Assembly (NCBI RefSeq): GCF_004923295.1
Contig: NZ_CP039634.1
Coordinates: 682,001-746,000, forward strand
Reading direction: 5' to 3'
Length of the DNA: 64,000 nt
Source: Azospirillum sp. TSH100
GTDB lineage: Bacteria; Pseudomonadota; Alphaproteobacteria; Azospirillales; Azospirillaceae
In this document: piece by piece, positions 50,760 through 58,990 of the stretch
Layout of the letters: every line of letters begins with the position of its first letter
Position numbering within the stretch: the first letter of the stretch is position 1
Translations under genes and position numbers: made by a program
Notes under the pieces: model-generated
Told to the model about the DNA's origin: nothing
Database searches by the model: none
The model's input: only the letters and a program-made list of their open reading frames with translations

Positions 50760-50898
50760 GGATGTTGCGACGCAGCATCCGATGTTTCGTCCCGGAGGTC
50801 TCCCCTCCGGGGTTGGGTCCTCGGACCCAGCGTCTCCCAGACGTGAAGCCTCCCTGTTCAACTCGCCGCTAATCCAACGGGTTAGCGGCGGTTTTTTT
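50760..50898 (+). ncRNA. Candidate trans-acting small RNA (AbcR/alpha-r15-like)
   Basis: About 139 bases between two gene ends fold into four local hairpins and a terminator: GGATGTTGC/GCAGCATCC (50760-50780), CCCGGAGG/CCTCCGGG (50791-50811), GGGTC/GACCC (50815-50828), CGTCT/AGACG with a CCC loop (50831-50843), a single-stranded stretch with CCTCCC (50844-50863), then CGCCGCTAA/TTAGCGGCG and seven Ts (50864-50898). The C-rich loops can pair with ribosome-binding sites. A dyad TCAAA-T-TTTGA (50744-50754) just upstream may be a regulator site. The link to AbcR rests on position beside an LsrB/VtlR-like gene and the CUCCC motifs; the exact 5' end is not known. Confidence 0.65.
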
Positions 50899-50988
50899 AT
50901 GTGGGCAGGGTCCGGCTCCTCTTCTGGCGCCTCTTGGCCCCCTTCCCGTGCTCGATAGCCTGCCCGGCAAGCAAACTGCGGACTGTCC

Positions 50989-51603
50989 TCAAACCTTTTC
51001 GATCGCTCCGGCCTGCTCGGCGCGCTTGTTCAGGTTCGCGCGGATTTGCTCCAGCGCAGCCAGTGGAATGTCGATCTTTACGCAGGGGTCCTGAACGCGC
51101 GGATCATCCCCCGGATACAGCACCTCATACTCGGCGGCATTGTCGTAGGTATGACGGTTATCGGCTTCGAGATAGGTTTCGACCGGCAGTCCTTCCGCAT
51201 ACATGCCGTCGTGGCTGTCGAGTTCGATGTGGAAATACTCGATCTCCTCCATCGCATCGACCTGCCGGATCGACGAGCCGTTGATCAGCAGGCGGGCCGA
51301 AATACCATAGTCGCCGATCAGCAGAGCGTGACCGGGAGAGATATAGAGGTCGCGGGCGGGCAGGCCGCGGGCAATGGCGTCGCGGGCGATCCGGACCGGC
51401 AGATGGATCTTGCGCAGATGCTCGGTATCGAAGGATGACCCGGCCAGCAGGCGCCAGCCGATCCAGCGGATCGAACGGAACTCACCGGTCACCGACGACT
51501 TGATCAGATCGCCGATCTTCAGGTTTTCCACGGGCACATCGCCGAACATGGAACGAACATAGGTGCCACGGAGAATGCAGTTCGGAGTCGGGAGCGGAGT
51601 CAT
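50989..51603 (-). CDS. Standalone Hint (Hedgehog/intein) domain protein
   Basis: A 204-residue protein that is almost only a Hint domain: a potential splice Cys in NCILRGTYV (about residue 9), VRSMFGDVPVENLKIGDLI, SIRWIGWRLL, ARDLYISPGHALLIG with the block-B-like His, and EIEYFHIELDSHDGMYAEGLPVETYLEADNR in two runs. Such domains are usually found at the end of large secreted proteins; here only about eight residues precede the Cys, so there is no N-terminal partner to splice. No signal peptide is seen. The start at 51603 is the Met just ahead of the domain. Confidence 0.8.
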   Translation of the reverse strand: MTPLPTPNCILRGTYVRSMFGDVPVENLKIGDLIKSSVTGEFRSIRWIGWRLLAGSSFDTEHLRKIHLPVRIARDAIARGLPARDLYISPGHALLIGDYGISARLLINGSSIRQVDAMEEIEYFHIELDSHDGMYAEGLPVETYLEADNRHTYDNAAEYEVLYPGDDPRVQDPCVKIDIPLAALEQIRANLNKRAEQAGAIEKV

Positions 51604-51790
51604 TGTGTGGGAAGTCCCATTTCGGTTCGAGAAGCCCGCCACCCGCTGTGCCTGATTTTTCAGCGCCCGTCACGCTGGCGGCAGGCGCAGAAGGTTACTC
51701 TTCTAAACAATTTGGAGGGCGGTCAAGTTGTGCAGAATTACGACCACTGGTGACCAATTGTCTCAAACCTGTGGGTGTAGGGACGCCCCC

Positions 51791-51982
51791 TCATCGCCCC
51801 GGCGGGCCACCGTCACTCCGCCAAGACTGCGGCATTTTGTCCCCGTCCTGCTCATCCAGTGCCGCTCGGGCAATGGCGAGGATGTTGTCCAGACGGATCA
51901 CCAGTTCATTCTCACACAAAGCGGACCGTGCCGATGCCGCTTCGCTTATGATCGCGCGCAGGGCGTCGTTGCGTCGTGTCAT
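51791..51982 (-). CDS. Hypothetical 63-residue protein
   Basis: A short gene with GGAG 8 bases before its ATG. The product has one long amphipathic helix (DALRAIISEAASARSALCENELVIRLDNILAIARAALDEQ in two runs) and a polar tail. No family is recognised. It is divergent from the ribbon-helix-helix gene. Confidence 0.45.
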   Translation of the reverse strand: MTRRNDALRAIISEAASARSALCENELVIRLDNILAIARAALDEQDGDKMPQSWRSDGGPPGR

Positions 51983-52155
51983 GCCAATCTCCGATCCTAT
52001 GGTGGGCGGTTGTCCCATGCCGTGGTGTCCCTTGCCCCAGTTGTCCCTTGAACGGCGTTCCGCCCGGCAGGCCATTTTTCCCTGTGAAGAACTTCACAGC
52101 ACGCACCCCGTCGTTTCGCATACTCATTTATGCGTCAGCAATGGAGGGCTCTCCC

Positions 52156-52425
52156 ATGCACATGCGCAACATCAGGGTGAACGGCAAGCGGACCAGCATG
52201 AAGCTGATGCCGGTCGAGTGGGAGTCGCTTGAGGAAATCTGCACCCGCGAGAACATGACGATCAGCGAGCTAGTGTCGAAGATCGATGCCGAACGCCAGG
52301 ATTGCGACAATCTCACCGGCTGCGTCCGCGTCTATGCGCTATGCTATTTCCGCAAGGCCGCCAGCCTGTCGGACCTGATGCCGCGCCACCGCCCCGCCAC
52401 GGCCGTGGCCTTCGCCGCGGAGTAA
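52156..52425 (+). CDS. Ribbon-helix-helix domain protein
   Basis: An 89-residue protein with an RHH DNA-binding fold: MRNIRVNGKRTSMKLMPVEWESLEEICTREN (in two runs) gives the beta strand and first helix, and MTISELVSKIDAERQ the second. The rest (VRVYALCYFRKAASLSDL) matches the common RHH_4-type tail. Targets are unknown. The start at 52156 has GGAGGG 7 bases upstream, which decides against the ATG at 52141. Confidence 0.8.
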   Translation: MHMRNIRVNGKRTSMKLMPVEWESLEEICTRENMTISELVSKIDAERQDCDNLTGCVRVYALCYFRKAASLSDLMPRHRPATAVAFAAE

Positions 52426-52538
52426 CGGAATGGCGGCAAGATGCCACCGATCTGTCCCGCATAAGCGTTTAGCGAAGCATCTGCCGCCTGTGTCTCCCCA
52501 TCGGACAGGACCGGTGGCGCGGCCGCAGCAGGCACACC

Positions 52539-53276
52539 ATGTTCGACGCAGGCTCCTTTCTGGCAGCCACCCTCCTTCCCTGCGTCGACCGAAGCGGTGC
52601 GCCAATGCCGGACGCCCACCAGTTTCCCGTCTACAGCGCCGGTGAGCGGCGTGCCGATGCCGCCGTCCATGCGATCGGCGTCACCTCCGGGGTCGCCGGT
52701 TTCATCTGGCTGCTGAGTGCCGGTGTGTTTTCCGGTGCCGTACCGATCCATACGGCGCTGGCGCTGGTCATCTATGGTCTGGGGCTGGTGGGAATGCTGA
52801 CGGCCTCGGCCGCCTACAACCTCGCCCCGCCCGGATTCGGCAAGGCGATGCTGCGGCGGATCGATCATGCCATGATCTTTGTGATGATCGCCGGCACCTA
52901 CACGCCCTTCACCCTCGGGCTGGGCCCGGGAATAGGCCAGGGGATGGTCGGCCAAGGGATCTGGCTGGGCGCTGCCGTCTGGGGAGGAGCCGCCTTCGGC
53001 GCCACGCTGAAGCTGCGCTTCCCGGGACGGTTCAACCGGCTGGGGCTGACGCTCTATCTCGGGCTGGGCTGGGCGGTGGTCACGGCGCTGGAACCGCTGG
53101 GATCGGCACTGTCCACCCCCGCCCTATGGCTGCTGATCGTCGGCGGGCTGGTCTACACCGTCGGCGTCGTCTTTCACCTGATGGAGCGCATGCCCTACAA
53201 CAACGCCGTCTGGCACCTGATGGTGCTGGCCGCCGCCGGCTGCCATTTCGCCGCCGTCGCCGTGGCGTTTCTTTGA
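52539..53276 (+). CDS. trhA: TrhA/hemolysin III family membrane protein
   Basis: A protein of up to 245 residues with seven helices of the hemolysin III/PAQR group. Conserved motifs are VHAIGVTSGV, LTASAAYNLAP, RRIDHAMIFVMIAGTYTPFTL and WHLMVLAAAGCHFAAV, including the His/Asp residues that hold metal. In E. coli TrhA affects membrane energetics and lipid balance. The ATG at 52605 (MPDAHQFPVYSAGERR) fits the family start better than 52539; the ribosome sites of both are weak. Confidence 0.88.
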   Translation: MFDAGSFLAATLLPCVDRSGAPMPDAHQFPVYSAGERRADAAVHAIGVTSGVAGFIWLLSAGVFSGAVPIHTALALVIYGLGLVGMLTASAAYNLAPPGFGKAMLRRIDHAMIFVMIAGTYTPFTLGLGPGIGQGMVGQGIWLGAAVWGGAAFGATLKLRFPGRFNRLGLTLYLGLGWAVVTALEPLGSALSTPALWLLIVGGLVYTVGVVFHLMERMPYNNAVWHLMVLAAAGCHFAAVAVAFL

Positions 53277-53379
53277 GCGGCATTCCTCTCAATTGCCCGG
53301 GCCGCAGAAGACAAGCCGCTGCGGATTCCGTATCTTCCGCGGATCACAGTCCCTGGAAGGCATGATGGGCCGGGCAGTT

Positions 53380-54924
53380 ATGCACAAGAAGAACGGAAAG
53401 CAACCGGTTGCCGGCGGGATGCTCGCGGCCGCAGCGCTGGCGCTCTCGATCATGGTCGCCGGCGGCTCTGCGCGGGCGGAGCCGTCCTTCGACTGCAAGG
53501 CGGCCTCCACCCCGGTGGAGAAGGCGATCTGCGCCGATCCCAATCTGGCAGACGCCGACCGGGAGATCGCCGGTCTTTACAAGACCTTGCAGGATTTGTC
53601 CCCCGCCGCCGACCGTGACCGGCTGCGGACGGAGCAGCGGGCATGGCTGGCCCAGCGCAATCAATGCACGACCGCTGCGTCCCCCGGCACCTGCCTCGGT
53701 CCGGTGATGGATGCCCGGCGCAAGGCACTGTCCGACCTGATGCCGAAGGCGATCGACGCGGTCTCCGCCATCGTCGACGGTATCGCCGCCGATCCGGCCG
53801 GAGCCACCAAGCGGCTTGCCGAGCTCCGCGGCGGACTGGGCAAGGGGTGGAGCGCCTATCTGCTGCGCTTCGGCCCGTCCCCCGACCGCGCCAAGGCGGA
53901 GGCGCTGCTGCGCGACGCCATTGCCGGCATCGAGGATTCCTATGCCCGTGAGACCGCGGCCGGCGTCGATCTCACCACCGACGAAGGCTTCCTCACCGCG
54001 CTCCGCGTCGTCAGCGACGATGTGGAGATGGCATGGCCCTGTTCGGTGATGGAAAAGCGCGGAGCGGCGGCATGGAAGGCGATGGAGCCGCTTTATGGCA
54101 GCAACCGCGACAATTTCGGCGCCTATCCCGCCTGCCCCGACGACAAGGCTCTGCTCGCGTCCCCAACCTGGAAGGCGGTCGACGATCTCCTCGCCCCGAT
54201 GCTGGAGGCAGCCTCCAACCGCACCGGCACCATCCGCTTCGCCACCTATCGCCAGATGGGCATCGACCGTCTGAAGTCGGCGGTCGATCCGCGCCTGTTC
54301 GTCGCCGATCGGGGCGCCGATCAGGGTACCGATGCGCCGCAACTGGCCCAGCTGCTCAAGGACACCGCCGGCTGGTCCAACCCGCGCTGGATCACCCCCG
54401 GCTGGGGCGACCACCTGCGCAACGCGGTGGATGCCGCGGTGACGGCCTGGACTCCGCAGATCGCCACGCGCTACGGCGTCCCTACCGCTGAGGCGAGGAA
54501 GGTTGCGGAGGCTGTTGCGGCCCAGGGGCTGAACGGCGGCATCGGCCTGATCACCGACAATCTGGAGGTCCAGAAGGACACGCGCCTGCCGGATTGGCTG
54601 CGCGGCACCTGGAGTTGGAGCGGCGGCGGGTCGGACGATGCGCCCTTCAACGCCCCCACCGGAAAGACGCGCATCGACGAGGCCAACATCTGCATCGGCA
54701 ACGAATGCGTGGGCTATGACGTCGCCGGCCAGGGAGAGGACGCGACGTTCGAGCCCAAGGAAGTCCCCAGCGGGGTGAAGCTCGCGGCCAACGCCGCCAA
54801 GCAGGCGGTCAGCCTCGCCCCGGTGTCGGCTGGCGGCAGCATGACTGTCGTCCCGCTCGCCGACGGCAACCTGCTGGTCACCGGCACCGCCAAGCCGGTG
54901 GTGCTGAAGCGCGAAGGAAAGTAG
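53380..54924 (+). CDS. LprI/DUF1311-like exported protein
   Basis: A 514-residue protein. A signal peptide is seen (KQPVAGGMLAAAALALSIMVAGGSARAEP in two runs). The first mature 80 residues resemble the lysozyme-inhibitor LprI N-terminal domain: SFDCKAASTPVEKAICADPNLADADREIAGLYKTL (in two runs) and RAWLAQRNQCTTAASPGTCL, with paired cysteines. The rest (about 400 residues) is not recognised and ends in a beta-rich tail. ATGs at 53362 and 53365 are alternatives; 53380 has the best-spaced purine run. Confidence 0.78.
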   Translation: MHKKNGKQPVAGGMLAAAALALSIMVAGGSARAEPSFDCKAASTPVEKAICADPNLADADREIAGLYKTLQDLSPAADRDRLRTEQRAWLAQRNQCTTAASPGTCLGPVMDARRKALSDLMPKAIDAVSAIVDGIAADPAGATKRLAELRGGLGKGWSAYLLRFGPSPDRAKAEALLRDAIAGIEDSYARETAAGVDLTTDEGFLTALRVVSDDVEMAWPCSVMEKRGAAAWKAMEPLYGSNRDNFGAYPACPDDKALLASPTWKAVDDLLAPMLEAASNRTGTIRFATYRQMGIDRLKSAVDPRLFVADRGADQGTDAPQLAQLLKDTAGWSNPRWITPGWGDHLRNAVDAAVTAWTPQIATRYGVPTAEARKVAEAVAAQGLNGGIGLITDNLEVQKDTRLPDWLRGTWSWSGGGSDDAPFNAPTGKTRIDEANICIGNECVGYDVAGQGEDATFEPKEVPSGVKLAANAAKQAVSLAPVSAGGSMTVVPLADGNLLVTGTAKPVVLKREGK

Positions 54925-55062
54925 GCCGGCATCGGTGCCATCTCCTCCGCCGGGAACCGCAAGGTCCCGAACGCGAAAGTCTTGCCTGCATCGTTCGGGT
55001 AAGCGACACTTCGCGGCGCGTGCTGCGGTTGCGGAACCGCACGCGGCTTTCCGGGGGGAGGC

Positions 55063-55521
55063 ATGGCACGGAACCTCAAGGCGCTCGGGTTGTGGCGCAC
55101 CGCGCTGGTCGCCAGCGTCCGCAAGGACGCGCCGGACCTGTCGGCGCGGCAATTGGCGATCCTTCTCCAGGTCTATCTGACCGACCCGCCGCACACCGTG
55201 CGCGGTCTGGCATCCCTCCTGAACATTTCCAAGCCGGCGGTGACCCGCGCGCTCGACCGCCTGTCGGTCCTGGGCTTCGTCAAGCGCAAGCGCGATGCCG
55301 AGGACAAGCGCAACGTGCTGGTCCAGCGCACCGTGAAGGGCAGCGTCTATCTGTCCGATTTCGCCGAACTGGTGATCGCGGCCGGCGCCGTGGCGCCGGA
55401 GGATATGGTCCGCATCCGGGCCGACGAGGAGCTGGCTGCGGCCGCCAAGGCAAGGCTGCAGGCCGAATTGCAGGACGTTCCTGTGCGGGAGACCGCCACG
55501 CTGGAAGCCTCCGCATCCTGA
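55063..55521 (+). CDS. MarR family transcriptional regulator
   Basis: A 152-residue protein with a winged helix: LSARQLAILLQVYLTDPPHTVRGLASLLNISKPAVTRALDRL (in two runs), then LGFVKRKRDAEDKRNVLVQRT, the wing with the usual Asp-Lys-Arg. The target genes and ligand are unknown. It is convergent with the 2-hydroxyacid dehydrogenase gene. Confidence 0.88.
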   Translation: MARNLKALGLWRTALVASVRKDAPDLSARQLAILLQVYLTDPPHTVRGLASLLNISKPAVTRALDRLSVLGFVKRKRDAEDKRNVLVQRTVKGSVYLSDFAELVIAAGAVAPEDMVRIRADEELAAAAKARLQAELQDVPVRETATLEASAS

Positions 55522-55524
55522 CGA

Positions 55525-55554
55525 GCCCCTTCCCCCGTCGAAGGGGAAGGGAGC
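55525..55554. terminator. Hairpin between marR-type and dehydrogenase genes
   Basis: CCCTTCCCC pairs with GGGGAAGGG over a 7-base loop between convergent genes; only short T-runs follow. Confidence 0.5.
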
Positions 55555-55561
55555 TTCCTTC

Positions 55562-56551
55562 CTACAGCAGCGCTTCGAGCACGCGGTCGGGCGGGGCGTG
55601 GCCGTCGGTGAAGGTCTTGATGTTGACCACCACCTTCTCGCCCATGTCGATGCGGCCTTCGATGGTGGCGGAGCCCATGTGCGGCAGCAGGACGACATTG
55701 TCCAGCCGCAGCAGCTTCGGGTTGACCGCCGGTTCATGCTCGAACACGTCCAGGCCGGCGCCGGCGATCTCGCCCTTCGACAGCATGCGGGTCAGCGCCA
55801 CCTCGTCGATCACCTCGCCACGCGAGGTGTTGACGATGTAGCAGTGCGGGCGCAGCAGCTTCAGCCGGCGTTCCGACAGCAGGTGATAGGTGGCCGGCGT
55901 GTGCGGGCAGTTGATCGACACGATGTCCATCCGCGCCAGCATCTGGTCCAGGCTGGACCAGTAGGTCGCCTCCAGCTCCTGCTCCAACTCCGGATGGACG
56001 CGGCGGCGGTTGTGGTAGTGGATCGACATGCCGAAGGCACGGGCCCGCTTGGCCAGCGCCGAACCGATGCGGCCCATGCCGAGGATGCCCAGCCGCTTGC
56101 CGCTGATGCGGTGGCCCAGCATGGTGGTCGGGCCCCAGCCGGTCCACTGGCCGGAGCGGACCAGACGCTCGCCCTCCGCCACGCGGCGCGCGGTGGCCAG
56201 CAGCAGCGCCATGGTCATGTCGGCGGTATCCTCGGTCAGGACGCCGGGGGTGTTGGTGACGATGATGCCGCGCTCGCGCGCCGCCTTCAGGTCGATGTGG
56301 TCGACGCCGGTGCCGAAGGAGGCGATCAGCCGCAGCTGCGGCCCGGCGGCCTCGATCAGCGCGCGGTCGATGCGGTCGGTGACGGTCGGCACCAGCACTT
56401 CGGCGACATTCATCGCGTCCTGCATCTGGGCGGGGGTGAGCGGCACGTCGTCCGGATTGAGCCGGGTGTCGAACAGCTCCATCATGCGCGTCTCGATGAC
56501 GTCCGGCAGCTTGCGGGTGACGACAACGAGCGGCTTCTTCTTGTCGGTCAT
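55562..56551 (-). CDS. D-2-hydroxyacid dehydrogenase (glyoxylate/hydroxypyruvate reductase-like)
   Basis: A 329-residue NAD(P)-dependent enzyme. The dinucleotide site is LGILGMGRIGSALAKRA, and the catalytic residues are Arg in NTSRGEVID, Glu in DVFEHEPAVN and His in LLPHMGSAT. VTNTPGVLTEDTADMTMALLL is typical of the glyoxylate reductase branch. His, Arg and Glu are all present. It could also act on hydroxypyruvate or other small hydroxyacids. The start at 56551 follows family length. Confidence 0.92.
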   Translation of the reverse strand: MTDKKKPLVVVTRKLPDVIETRMMELFDTRLNPDDVPLTPAQMQDAMNVAEVLVPTVTDRIDRALIEAAGPQLRLIASFGTGVDHIDLKAARERGIIVTNTPGVLTEDTADMTMALLLATARRVAEGERLVRSGQWTGWGPTTMLGHRISGKRLGILGMGRIGSALAKRARAFGMSIHYHNRRRVHPELEQELEATYWSSLDQMLARMDIVSINCPHTPATYHLLSERRLKLLRPHCYIVNTSRGEVIDEVALTRMLSKGEIAGAGLDVFEHEPAVNPKLLRLDNVVLLPHMGSATIEGRIDMGEKVVVNIKTFTDGHAPPDRVLEALL

Positions 56552-56796
56552 CGGTGCTGGTCCTCCCTTGCCCCGGCCAACCCGCATCACACGATCTTTG
56601 CTGGGCTGCTCCGGTCCATGGTTGCCATACCAAGCGGTCGGTGGACTGTCCAGAAGTCCGTCACGAAAGGCCGTCCTGCGGCAGGCTGTTCGCCCCCTCC
56701 CTCCCCCTCCAATCAGGGGTGGCGGCGCTTGCCCTATCGAACGGGTGGTCTCTATAGTGCGGCCCGGTTTTCCCCTGTCCAAGCTCCGGTGCCGCC

Positions 56797-57330
56797 ATGC
56801 CTGTCCGCCGCTCCGTCCTTGCCTCTCTGGCCCTGATCCTGGGGTTGGGGGTGGGGTTTTTCGCGGGCTGCGGTGCCCCCGCCATGGCGGCGGAAGGCAA
56901 GGATCCGACCCACGCGTCGGGCCTGCCGATTCCCCGCTTCGTCACTGTCCGCGTCGGCGAGGTGAACCTGCGCTCCGGCCCCAACGGCAGCTACCCCATC
57001 GAATGGGTGTTCAAGCGCAAGGACATGCCGGTGGAGATCATCCAGGAATTCGACACCTGGCGCCGCATCCGCGACTGGGAGGGGGCGGAAGGCTGGGTGC
57101 ACCAGAGCGCGCTGTCGGGACGCCGCGGCGTGCTGATCGTCGGCCAGACCCGCGCGATCTACGAGTCTCCGCGCGGCGACAGCGGCGTGGTGGCGCGGGC
57201 GGAGCCGGGCGTCATCGGATCGCTGAAGAAATGCCGCGACGAGTGGTGCGAGGTCGACGTGAAGGGCTATCGCGGCTGGATGAAGCGCGCCGATTTCTGG
57301 GGCACCTACCCCGGCGAGAAGATCGAGTAG
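56797..57330 (+). CDS. Exported SH3-domain protein
   Basis: A 177-residue protein with an N-terminal signal (RRSVLASLALILGLGVGFFAG); a Cys follows (GCGAPAMAAEG), so either lipidation at Cys25 or cleavage after AMA is possible. Two SH3-type repeats follow: VRVGEVNLRSGPNGSYPIEWVF and TRAIYESPRGDSGVVARAEPGVIG, with WVHQSALSGRR closing the first. It may bind the cell wall. It lies 72 bases upstream of argG and is divergent from the dehydrogenase gene. Confidence 0.85.
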   Translation: MPVRRSVLASLALILGLGVGFFAGCGAPAMAAEGKDPTHASGLPIPRFVTVRVGEVNLRSGPNGSYPIEWVFKRKDMPVEIIQEFDTWRRIRDWEGAEGWVHQSALSGRRGVLIVGQTRAIYESPRGDSGVVARAEPGVIGSLKKCRDEWCEVDVKGYRGWMKRADFWGTYPGEKIE

Positions 57331-57402
57331 GCGGGGCTTGAAGGCGGGCGGGAAAGGCCGTACGGTCGCGGCCTTACCTTTCTCTACTGCAAGAGCAGTC
57401 CC

Positions 57403-58638
57403 ATGAGCGGCGCGTCCGGCAAACAGATCAAGAAAGTGGTGCTCGCCTATTCGGGCGGCCTCGACACCTCGGTCATCCTGAAGTGGCTGCAGGAGACCTA
57501 TTCCTGCGAGGTGGTGACCTTCACCGCCGACCTCGGCCAGGGCGAGGAGCTGGAGCCCGCCCGCAAGAAGGCCGAGCTTCTGGGCATCAAGCCGGAAAAC
57601 ATCTTCATCGACGATCTGCGCGAAGAGTTCGTGCGCGACTTCGTCTTCCCGATGTTCCGCGCCAACACGCTCTATGAGGGCACCTACCTGCTCGGCACCT
57701 CGATCGCCCGGCCGCTGATCGCCAAGCGCCAGATCGAGATCGCCAACATGGTCGGCGCCGATGCGGTCGCCCATGGCGCCACCGGCAAGGGCAACGACCA
57801 GGTCCGTTTCGAGCTGGGCTACTACGCCCTGCGGCCCGACATCACGGTCATCGCGCCGTGGCGCGAATGGACCCTGAACAGCCGCACCACGCTGCTGGAC
57901 TACGCCGAGAAGAACCAGATTCCGATCGCGAAGGACAAGCGCGGCGAGGCCCCCTACTCCACCGACGCCAACCTCCTGCACATTTCCTACGAGGGCAAGG
58001 CGCTGGAGGATCCGTGGATCGAGCCGGATGAGGACATGTACACCCGCTCCGTCGCCCCGGAAAAGGCGCCGGATACCCCGACCTACATCGAGGTCGAGTT
58101 CAAGAACGGTGACGCGGTCGCCATCGACGGCAAGGCGCTGTCGCCGGCAGCCCTGCTGACCGAGTTGAACCGGCTGGGCGGCGAGAACGGCATTGGCCGC
58201 CTCGATCTGGTCGAGAACCGCTATGTCGGCATGAAGTCGCGCGGCGTCTACGAGACCCCGGGCGGCAGCATCCTGCTGGTGGCGCACCGCGCGATGGAGA
58301 GCATCACGCTCGACCGTGGCGCCGGCCACCTGAAGGACGAGCTGATGCCGCGTTACGCCGAGCTGATCTATTGCGGCTATTGGTGGAGCCCGGAGCGCCT
58401 GGCCATCCAGGCGCTGATCGACCAGACCCAGTCGCTGGTCAACGGCACGGTCCGCCTGAAGCTGTTCAAGGGCAACGTCACGGTCGTCGGCCGCAAGTCG
58501 CCGAACTCGCTGTACCGGATGGACTATGTGACCTTCGAGCAGGACAGCGTCTACAACCAGAAGGACGCGGAAGGCTTCATCAAGCTGAACGCACTCCGTC
58601 TGCGTCTGGGCGCGATGGCCAAGCAGAAGCTGGGCTGA
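57403..58638 (+). CDS. argG: Argininosuccinate synthase
   Basis: A 411-residue enzyme of arginine synthesis that joins citrulline and aspartate using ATP. The ATP site is [18 protein letters not shown], and [32 protein letters not shown] and the end motif [19 protein letters not shown] are as in the family. Length is normal. Carbamoyl phosphate from CarB of this window feeds the pathway upstream of it. A strong terminator follows. Confidence 0.98.
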   Translation: MSGASGKQIKKVVLAYSGGLDTSVILKWLQETYSCEVVTFTADLGQGEELEPARKKAELLGIKPENIFIDDLREEFVRDFVFPMFRANTLYEGTYLLGTSIARPLIAKRQIEIANMVGADAVAHGATGKGNDQVRFELGYYALRPDITVIAPWREWTLNSRTTLLDYAEKNQIPIAKDKRGEAPYSTDANLLHISYEGKALEDPWIEPDEDMYTRSVAPEKAPDTPTYIEVEFKNGDAVAIDGKALSPAALLTELNRLGGENGIGRLDLVENRYVGMKSRGVYETPGGSILLVAHRAMESITLDRGAGHLKDELMPRYAELIYCGYWWSPERLAIQALIDQTQSLVNGTVRLKLFKGNVTVVGRKSPNSLYRMDYVTFEQDSVYNQKDAEGFIKLNALRLRLGAMAKQKLG

Positions 58639-58672
58639 TCGATCGTCCGGACTTCCGGATGATGGTTCCAAA

Positions 58673-58703
58673 CCCGCCGGCGGTTTTCCGCCGGCGGGTT
58701 TTT
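58673..58703 (+). terminator. Intrinsic terminator after argG
   Basis: A perfect 11-base-pair stem CCCGCCGGCGG/CCGCCGGCGGG with a TTTT loop, followed by five Ts. Confidence 0.95.
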
Positions 58704-58990
58704 AATATCCAGCAGGCCTGCCGGGGAGCAATTCGTTGGTCGGCTCCCGAATAGGCAGGCACATAAGAAAAAATTTCTTTTAATTAGCGTTAAATTGCTT
58801 CTTTTGCCGAACCAGGGGCGGATCATCCCAACGTCTCTTTCCTGCATGCCGTTTCGGCTGGAGCACATCAAAGCTTATGAATGAAAATTGAACGTTTACT
58901 CATTATTTAACTTTTTAGCTCCCTAAGTGCGGCCTTGAGGATTTTTGCGCGAACATTTGTGCGCCAAATACATCATTAAGGGTCGTATCA
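58704..58990. other. AT-rich intergenic region
   Basis: About 290 bases between the argG terminator and the chemoreceptor gene, with strikingly AT-rich parts at 58767-58804 and 58872-58920. It probably holds the chemoreceptor promoter. No gene, tRNA or clear -35/-10 pair was found. Confidence 0.5.

Noticed and set aside
53344..55737. A 797-residue minus-strand frame opposite the LprI-like gene.
   Set aside because: The opposite strand has a signal peptide and family motifs; the minus frame has none.
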